Source: Coprobacillus cateniformis
Lineage (GTDB): Bacteria; Bacillota_I; Bacilli_A; Erysipelotrichales; Coprobacillaceae
Length of the DNA: 64,000 nucleotides
Reading direction: 5' to 3'
Assembly (NCBI RefSeq): GCF_009767585.1
Contig: NZ_WSNW01000001.1
Span: 2,386,090 to 2,450,089, forward strand
Shown here: piece by piece, positions 58,509 to 64,000 of the stretch
How positions within the stretch are numbered: the stretch's first letter is position 1
Layout of the letters: every line of letters begins with the position of its first letter
Notes under the pieces: model-generated
What the model was told of the DNA's origin: nothing
Databases searched by the model: none
The model's input: the letters and a program-made list of their open reading frames with translations, nothing else
Program-made: the position numbers and the translations under genes

Positions 58509-58546
58509 AAAGGACTTTACATCTGAAGATGCAAGGTCCTTGTTTT
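58509..58546. terminator. Bidirectional terminator
   Basis: AAGGAC…ACATC / GATG…GTCCTT arms around TGAA lie between the convergent permease and PNP genes. Confidence 0.8.
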
Positions 58547-59358
58547 TACATATCTTTAATAATTTGTTTTGTTAATTTGACAAGATTGACTTCAGCTAAG
58601 TTTGCAGCTTCCATAACTTCTTTATGGTCTAATTCATTTGCACCAAGCCCAGCAGCTTTATTCGTCACTAAAGAAATACCTAAGGTTGTCATTCCTGAAT
58701 GTCTAGCAACGATTGCTTCTGGAACAGTTGACATTCCAACCATATCAGCACCAATCACTTTCAGTGCTCTAATTTCAGCAGGTGTTTCAAACATTGGTCC
58801 TTTAAAGAAACAATAAACACCTTCTTTTAAATTCACATTTGTTTTTTCAGCAGCATTTTTTGCAATCTGTCTTAGATCTTTTGAATAAACTTCTGTCATA
58901 TCTTTAAAACGAGGACCGAATTCATCTAAATTTGGACCACGTAAAGCACTTGGTGCCATAAATCCAATATGATCAGTAATCAATGTAATTTGTCCTGGGT
59001 TTAAATCTTCTCTGATACCACCACAAGCATTTGTTACAAACAGATATTGAATACCTAGTTTTGCAAAAACACGGATTGGTAAAGTCACAATATCCATATC
59101 ATGCCCTTCATAATAATGGAAACGACCTTTCATAGCACAGACAGTTTTACCAGCAATTTTCCCAATATAAAGTTTTCCTTCATGACCTGGAATTGTTGAT
59201 TTGGGAAAGAAAGGAATATCCTGGTAATCAATAACAATAGGGTTTTCAATTTCATCAGCTAATGGTCCTAAACCTGATCCTAAAATAATTGCAATGTCAA
59301 TAGGTTGACTATATTGTTCGAAAATATACTTATAAGCTTCATTAATTTTATTGTACAT
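58546..59358 (-). CDS. punA: Purine nucleoside phosphorylase (trimeric type)
   Basis: A 270-residue PNP of the inosine-guanosine family with ILGSGLGPLAD, FPKSTIPGHEGKLYIG, MKGRFHYYEG, VTNACGGI and MSTVPEAIVARH, plus the SLVTNKAAG segment carrying the purine-binding Asn. It phosphorolyses inosine and guanosine for salvage. ATG follows AAGGAGG. Single-gene unit between terminators. Confidence 0.95.
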   Translation of the reverse strand: MYNKINEAYKYIFEQYSQPIDIAIILGSGLGPLADEIENPIVIDYQDIPFFPKSTIPGHEGKLYIGKIAGKTVCAMKGRFHYYEGHDMDIVTLPIRVFAKLGIQYLFVTNACGGIREDLNPGQITLITDHIGFMAPSALRGPNLDEFGPRFKDMTEVYSKDLRQIAKNAAEKTNVNLKEGVYCFFKGPMFETPAEIRALKVIGADMVGMSTVPEAIVARHSGMTTLGISLVTNKAAGLGANELDHKEVMEAANLAEVNLVKLTKQIIKDM

Positions 59359-59404
59359 ATAAATCCTCCTTACTCATTATTATATCAAAGTCTATACCAA
59401 AAAG

Positions 59405-59424
59405 AAAAGACCTTTTGGTCTATT
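59405..59424 (-). terminator. Intrinsic terminator of ferritin gene
   Basis: AGACC / GGTCT around TTTT, followed on the minus strand by a T-rich run; it overlaps the gene end. Confidence 0.65.
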
Positions 59425-59938
59425 CAGTAACTAATATAGAGCTTTGTGTATAAGTTCTTTGCATAAGTTCATTGTTTAAAGAATAAAGAGATTTTGGATC
59501 ATGACCAAATAATTCAAATTGAGTTATAAGTTCAGTTGCATTTTTTTCTTCTTCACCTTGTTCACTCACATACCAGTCAAGGAATTTCATGGTACGATAA
59601 TCTTTCACACTATGAGCAGCGTCATATATGTTGTGAATTAAACTTGTCACATATTGTTCGTGTTCTAAACCATATTTAAGAGCATCATCAAGTTTATCAA
59701 GGACTTTATCAGGTTTTGCAATTGCTGATAGAGTCACTTCATAATCATTATCTTGTAAGTACTGCAAAATCCCCATCGCATGATCCATCTCTTCTTTCGC
59801 TTGCACATTATACCAGTTGGCATAACCATTTAAACCTTTATGCGTATAAAAATTTGCAAAATCCAAATACAAATAAGCTGAATACATTTCTTTGTTGATT
59901 TGATCATTTAAAAGATCAGCAACTTTCTTATCTAACAT
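59420..59938 (-). CDS. ftnA: Ferritin (bacterial non-heme)
   Basis: A 172-residue four-helix ferritin. Ferroxidase ligands are visible as NKEMYSAYLYLDFANFY (helix A Glu), AKEEMDHAMGIL (E-x-x-H, helix B) and the EQGEEEKNATELITQFELF helix with Glu and Gln. It oxidises and stores iron and helps anaerobes survive oxygen. RBS AGGAGGAAAGA lies before ATG. Single-gene unit. Confidence 0.94.
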   Translation of the reverse strand: MLDKKVADLLNDQINKEMYSAYLYLDFANFYTHKGLNGYANWYNVQAKEEMDHAMGILQYLQDNDYEVTLSAIAKPDKVLDKLDDALKYGLEHEQYVTSLIHNIYDAAHSVKDYRTMKFLDWYVSEQGEEEKNATELITQFELFGHDPKSLYSLNNELMQRTYTQSSILVTE

Positions 59939-60063
59939 TATTCTTTCCTCCTATATATATAGTATACGCCTATTTTTAAACTCAAACAATCTTTTTGATT
60001 TGTCAATAAAGAATAGACTTCGCTACTTAGGATTTGGTAAAATATAGTAAAGAAGGTGAAAAT

Positions 60064-61326
60064 ATGAATAAAGAAAATTTTTCATTAAGAGATATAGAAA
60101 TGAATGAAAAAAGGGTACTAAGAGATGCTATTCATGATTACATTCATGTTGATCATTTGGTTATTTGGCATTTGATCAATTCACAAGAAATGCAGAGATT
60201 AAGAAGAGTCAAACAATTAGGAGGAACCTATCAGGTTTTTCAGAGTGCAGAACATTCCCGCTTTGTACATTCATTAGGTGTTTATCAAGTTGTACGCAGA
60301 ATGTTGGAAACAGAATGTTTAGATAATGAATTAAATGATTATGATAAATTATGTGTCATGTGTGCTGGTTTGTTACATGATATTGGACATGGTCCGTTTT
60401 CTCATTCTTTTGAAGGCGTATTTAAAGAAGATCATGAAAATATAACTGTGAGAATGATTTTAGAAGACAGCGAAGTTCATAATATCTTGATAACAGTTCA
60501 TGAAGATTTGCCAACGGATATTGCAGCTATTATTCAACATACACATAAAAATCAGATTCTTATTCAAATGGTATCTAGTCAGCTTGATGCTGATCGTATG
60601 GATTATTTACTAAGAGATTCTTATATGACAGGGACAACGTATGGACAATTTGATATGTCTCGTATTCTTAGAACAATGAGAATCTGTGATGGAAAGATAG
60701 TTTATAAAGAGTCTGGTGTTCAGGCTATAGAAAATTATATTTTAGCGAGATATCACATGTATTGGCAGGTTTATTATCATCCAACTGCAAGAAGCTATGA
60801 ACATTTATTACAAAGTGTGTTTCAGCGTGTTAAAGATTTATTCTCAGAAGGATATTCTTACAAAACAGATTTGAAGTATTTATTACCTTTTTTATATGAT
60901 GAATTAACTGTTGATGATTTTACAAGATTAGATGAAGCAGTTGTTTTGTATTACTTTAGAGAGTTTATGAATGAAGATGATTTTATTTTGAAAGATTTAT
61001 CAGCAAGATTTCTAAATCGAAAATTATTTAAATATAAACAATTAAGAAATCAAGAAGAACTTGATGATATCAAACATATATCATCTTCATTAGGATATGA
61101 CCCTCGTTACTATATTATTAGTGATAATCAAAAGCAGGTACCATATTTACATTATGGAGAGAGTGGAGAATTAAGTGAAATTGAAATATTATCTCCTAGT
61201 GGTGAATTATCACCATTACCAAGCAAATCGGAAATTGTTTCAGCTATCTTAAACTCTAAATTGTATAAATCAGATAAGAAAGTATTTTTTCCAAAGGAGA
61301 TTAAAGATGAAGTTTGTGTTTTATAA
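60064..61326 (+). CDS. HD-superfamily phosphohydrolase (YwfO/dNTPase-like)
   Basis: A 420-residue protein with the SAMHD1/dGTPase-like HD domain at about 40-200: RLRRVKQLGGTYQVFQSAEHSRFVHSLG, AGLLHDIGHGPFSHSFE (His-Asp pair) and SSQLDADRMDYLLRDS (final Asp). This is the pattern of B. subtilis YwfO and E. faecalis EF1143, triphosphohydrolases acting on dNTPs. A C-terminal 200-residue helical region completes the family. ATG at 60064 follows AAGGTG. It overlaps the GNAT gene by 20 bases. Confidence 0.9.
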   Translation: MNKENFSLRDIEMNEKRVLRDAIHDYIHVDHLVIWHLINSQEMQRLRRVKQLGGTYQVFQSAEHSRFVHSLGVYQVVRRMLETECLDNELNDYDKLCVMCAGLLHDIGHGPFSHSFEGVFKEDHENITVRMILEDSEVHNILITVHEDLPTDIAAIIQHTHKNQILIQMVSSQLDADRMDYLLRDSYMTGTTYGQFDMSRILRTMRICDGKIVYKESGVQAIENYILARYHMYWQVYYHPTARSYEHLLQSVFQRVKDLFSEGYSYKTDLKYLLPFLYDELTVDDFTRLDEAVVLYYFREFMNEDDFILKDLSARFLNRKLFKYKQLRNQEELDDIKHISSSLGYDPRYYIISDNQKQVPYLHYGESGELSEIEILSPSGELSPLPSKSEIVSAILNSKLYKSDKKVFFPKEIKDEVCVL

Positions 61327-61720
61327 AGAATTAATAGAAGATGCTAAAATGATTAGACAAAAAGTATTTGTTGAAGAACAAGGATTTGAAAATGAATTTG
61401 ATGATATTGATCAAAGAAGTTTACACCTCGTTGTTTATCAAGATAATGAACCAATTGGCTGTGCCAGAATGTATCCTGAAAGAGAGAATATGATTTTAGG
61501 AAGAATAGCAGTTTTAAAAGAATATAGAGCATTACACATTGGAAGTGATATATTGCACGTATTAGAATTAAAGGCTAAAGAATTGAATTATCAAACTGTT
61601 TGTTTATCAGCTCAAGTCAGAGCAAAATCTTTTTATCAAAAAAATGGGTATATTAATTTTGGTGAAGAATATCTAGATGAGTATTGTCCTCATGTTTATA
61701 TGAAGAAAAAAATAGCTTAA
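61307..61720 (+). CDS. GNAT-family N-acetyltransferase (ElaA/YjcF type)
   Basis: A 137-residue acetyltransferase with the early RQKVFVEEQGFENEFDDID signature of the YjcF/ElaA group, central IGCARMYPE, and acetyl-CoA loop LGRIAVLKEYRALHIGSDIL. Substrate unknown. Its start and AAGGAGAT site lie inside the end of the HD gene, so the two are coupled. Confidence 0.9.
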   Translation: MKFVFYKELIEDAKMIRQKVFVEEQGFENEFDDIDQRSLHLVVYQDNEPIGCARMYPERENMILGRIAVLKEYRALHIGSDILHVLELKAKELNYQTVCLSAQVRAKSFYQKNGYINFGEEYLDEYCPHVYMKKKIA

Positions 61721-61842
61721 TATGTATTGTAAAATATATTGATATTGTTAGCTTTTACTGGACAATATCAATAAAAATGATTTAATTTTTATAAATTTTC
61801 TCAAATCTTATTGAAAACACTAGTTACATTCTCATAATTTAA

Positions 61843-61882
61843 AAATGCCTAACACACAAGTGAATATGTTGGGCATTTATTT
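61843..61882. terminator. Terminator between convergent genes
   Basis: AAATGCCTAACA pairs with TGTTGGGCATTT (61843-61854, 61867-61878) with one G-T pair and T-rich flanks on both sides. Confidence 0.75.
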
Positions 61883-61940
61883 GAAATGAAAAGGTCATAA
61901 GATATTATTTATGATTGTATTAATTTAGTCATGATACAGA

Positions 61941-62996
61941 TTAATTATCTTTTGAAGCATAAATATATATTATAATTCCTTTTTCATTTTCTTTATAAAA
62001 TATAATGTACTCACCATTTGTTACTTCATAATTATCTGCCTGATTGCTAAATACCTTTCTTGGTGTTATGCTTAAATCTTCATCAATAGAAAATAGTGAT
62101 GTTATCAATCCGTCATTACACACAATCATATTGTTAAAGCGATAATAACCATTGATGTATTGATTGTTTTTTCTACTTTCTTTTGTTTTGATGTTATAAA
62201 TATAAAGATCATGAATTTCTGAGTGGTTTTTAGCCTCCATAGAAATAATATAATCACCAACTAAGATAGGATGCATTACAGCATTTGATGATGCTTGAAT
62301 TATATCTTTTTTACCATTTGTTGTATCATAAATATAATAATATGACTTGTTATCTTTCTCATCACTCCATAATAATTTGTTTGCATTTCTTTCTAGATGA
62401 ATATTATGAACTCCTATACTATTTAATTGAGAAATAACATCTACTTTACCGTTGATACAATCATATCTCTTGATACTGCCCTTAATTGTATTATCTATTA
62501 ATTCCTCTTCTTCAATCCAATAGACTGAATCATCAATCAAAGCTGGTATTGTGAATGATGGAGCACTGGTTTTTATAGAATTCACTTTTTTCGTTTCTCT
62601 TGTTTTTCTATTCATGACATAAATATTGTCCTGCGTCCCAGATATCTCCATATCTTGCCAAACGAGCCAATTGTCGTTAACTTCTATTCCCTGAATATTT
62701 GCACTGTCATACTCGCTTTCATATAGGATTTCTGTTTTCTTGGTTTCAATATTATATTCAACTAGCAATCTCGTATCAATAATATCTGAATTTTTACTAC
62801 GGTCAGATGCTCCCATATAAATCATAGGTTCGATAACCTTGGGAGACCATATATCAATATATGGTGTTTGAATCTCATAAATGCATTCTATATTCACGTT
62901 TTCAGCTTGTGGTTCTTTTTGAGACTCTGGATTCTTCTTTTCTGGTGTACATCCTGATAGAATGAAAAGAAATACAATAATTATTCGTTTCATCAT
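61941..62996 (-). CDS. Lipoprotein with TolB/propeller-like repeats
   Basis: A 351-residue protein with a lipoprotein signal (LFILSGC, Cys16) and a body of repeated four-stranded units such as DTRLLVEYNIETKKTEIL, NIYVMNRKTRETKKV, YYIYDTTNGKKDI and DLYIYNIKTKESRK. These read like blades of a beta-propeller (TolB/DUF5050-like). It is expected on the outer face of the membrane. ATG at 62996 (or the next codon) is chosen to give the signal peptide; a longer reading would run back through the upstream gene. It starts two bases after the stop of the C39-like peptidase gene, so the two are coupled and probably work together. Confidence 0.75.
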   Translation of the reverse strand: MMKRIIIVFLFILSGCTPEKKNPESQKEPQAENVNIECIYEIQTPYIDIWSPKVIEPMIYMGASDRSKNSDIIDTRLLVEYNIETKKTEILYESEYDSANIQGIEVNDNWLVWQDMEISGTQDNIYVMNRKTRETKKVNSIKTSAPSFTIPALIDDSVYWIEEEELIDNTIKGSIKRYDCINGKVDVISQLNSIGVHNIHLERNANKLLWSDEKDNKSYYYIYDTTNGKKDIIQASSNAVMHPILVGDYIISMEAKNHSEIHDLYIYNIKTKESRKNNQYINGYYRFNNMIVCNDGLITSLFSIDEDLSITPRKVFSNQADNYEVTNGEYIIFYKENEKGIIIYIYASKDN

Positions 62997-62997
62997 T

Positions 62998-63807
62998 CTA
63001 ATATACCAAAACTTTATTAGATCCGTTTCTTTCAGCTTGAGTGACCGCTTGATAGATTTGAGATATTGGATTGCTATATACACCATAGTATTTATTGTCA
63101 TAATGAGGATCAACTCTTGTTGCACTAATGACTATACTTGTGCCAGTTGAATAATTTTCTCTATCAACTACCGCTTTTATAGTGTTATAGTGTCTATAGC
63201 GAACCCCTCTATACTGAGAGATACCTGAATCATGACCAGTGTCTATTAAGATTATAGGTGCAGTATAAGCGCCTTTAATTTGAGACTTAAGTGCTGATGA
63301 AAAGAATGCACTTGGACTTGTTTTATCTAAAACGTTTGTAGCTGTATAAGACTGTTTTAAGCGAAATGTTGTCTTGTAACTGTTCATGACATTGGCAATT
63401 GCAGCACTAGATGTAGCCCCAGCAGATATTGTACCTAATTTAGAAGCTAATGTAGATTGAGATGGCAAAGAAATAGTCATGTGATTGTAAGCTCTATGAA
63501 AACTTAATGCCTGACGAGTAACTGCAGGTCCACACCAAGTTGTTTTCTCTTGCTTGAAGTTAGTTACATACATACTATAAGTACGATCATTGTAGGCTGC
63601 TCTAGGGCTTATTTGATTATTAGTAGCCATAGTTGTCTTAAGCGCTTCTTTTTCTGTTTCTGCTATTTTAGAATCAATCTCTTCTTGGGGAAGGTCTTGT
63701 ACTTCGTCTTCATTACTGACTCCAGTATTTGAATCAGTAGCATAAACAGAATTGATTGCTATGAAAAGCGAGAATAAGATTGTAAAAATAGAAATTGTTC
63801 TTTTCAA
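62998..63807 (-). CDS. Secreted C39-like cysteine peptidase
   Basis: A 269-residue exported protein: signal peptide of about 23 residues (ending VYATD), an acidic propeptide-like stretch (about 25-65), then a papain-like/C39 domain with Cys92 (KTTWCGPAV), His206 (RYRHYNTI) and Asp215. The Gln of the oxyanion hole is probably Gln86. No ABC transporter is fused or adjacent, so it is not a bacteriocin leader peptidase of the classic kind. It likely cleaves an extracellular peptide or wall protein. RBS AAGGAGGGA. It leads the two-gene operon with the lipoprotein. Confidence 0.82.
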   Translation of the reverse strand: MKRTISIFTILFSLFIAINSVYATDSNTGVSNEDEVQDLPQEEIDSKIAETEKEALKTTMATNNQISPRAAYNDRTYSMYVTNFKQEKTTWCGPAVTRQALSFHRAYNHMTISLPSQSTLASKLGTISAGATSSAAIANVMNSYKTTFRLKQSYTATNVLDKTSPSAFFSSALKSQIKGAYTAPIILIDTGHDSGISQYRGVRYRHYNTIKAVVDRENYSTGTSIVISATRVDPHYDNKYYGVYSNPISQIYQAVTQAERNGSNKVLVY

Positions 63808-64000
63808 AATAAATCCCTCCTTGTATAAAATTGTGAATAACTTAAAAACTTTACATTAGTTATTATAATGCAAGGACATTTTCCTCCTTTCTATAAAGTT
63901 TTGTAGACCTTGTACAAATCTCAATGGGATTGTAATGGGAGTTATTGGGAATTTTTTTGTATATTCTTATAATTATTTAATAAATTATGAAGTTTGATTA
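63808..64000 (-). promoter_or_regulatory. Upstream region of the C39-like peptidase operon
   Basis: On the minus strand a TATAAT lies at 63867-63862, about 55 bases before the start codon. No good -35 box is evident, so activation may be needed. The remaining sequence to the window end holds no gene that I can see. Confidence 0.35.

Overview
The window comes from an AT-rich, low-GC Firmicute, most likely a strictly anaerobic gut commensal of the Erysipelotrichia (Coprobacillus / Erysipelatoclostridium type). This placement is inferred from gene content and protein style, not from a marker gene. Supporting signs are the oxygen-sensitive class III ribonucleotide reductase NrdDG, type III glutamine synthetase, prokaryotic ferritin, several cellobiose-type PTS permeases with 6-phospho-beta-glucosidases, strong Shine-Dalgarno sites, tightly overlapping operons and many short intrinsic terminators. 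No rRNA, tRNA or CRISPR array was seen.

Layout. 1-4210 is the right part of a Tn916-like mobile element: an oriT-like edge, a MobT relaxase, a noncoding degenerate repeat array, a TnpW-like small protein and a large serine recombinase. Its right end cuts an XRE-type regulator/membrane protein gene inside the conserved KWE codons; the truncated remainder runs to 5133. 5.2-13.9 kb is housekeeping: an SMC-like ATPase coupled to an unusual Fpg/Nei-like protein, a LURP-one protein, a secreted NlpC/P60 hydrolase, an EF-G-like GTPase, a four-gene chain (membrane protein, cyclophilin, thioredoxin-fold protein, GalE) and acylphosphatase. 14.2-16.9 kb is nrdDG. 17-22.8 kb has a GyrI-like protein, ExoIII, YfcE, and a GntR regulator with its PTS EIIC target, now separated by an IS200-type element. 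22.8-29.6 kb holds an atypical response regulator, glnN, membrane proteins, GH1 6-phospho-beta-glucosidase and an HD protein.

29.8-40 kb: ABC-F ATPase, an aconitase / isocitrate dehydrogenase / GntR operon (the citrate-to-2-oxoglutarate arm, which can feed glutamate and glutamine synthesis), another EIIC, gamma-glutamyltransferase and a split CHR transporter. 40-45 kb: a GntR-controlled aminosugar-acid operon (amidohydrolase, DgaE, DgaF, PfkB kinase). It is followed by a decayed 1.4-kb region carrying a second copy of the kinase 3' end, then a GH4 6-phospho-beta-glucosidase and a histidine-kinase remnant. 48.2-54.2 kb: an RpiR/MurR-regulated MurNAc operon (EIIC, double GNAT, PIG-L-like protein, MupG, MurQ) whose promoter overlaps a cre-like site. 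54.3-64 kb: phosphoesterase, small proteins, TetR-ABC exporter, purine nucleoside phosphorylase, ferritin, HD phosphohydrolase, GNAT, and a secreted lipoprotein / C39-like peptidase pair.

Overall theme: uptake and phosphorolytic or hydrolytic use of beta-glucosides, aminosugar acids and cell-wall sugars under local regulators. I do not see a clearly new multi-gene system. The observations I rate highest are the MurNAc operon with an altered deacetylase motif, the catalytic-proline-less Fpg-like protein coupled to an ATPase, the degenerate receiver, the duplicated kinase tail, and the mobile-element junction.
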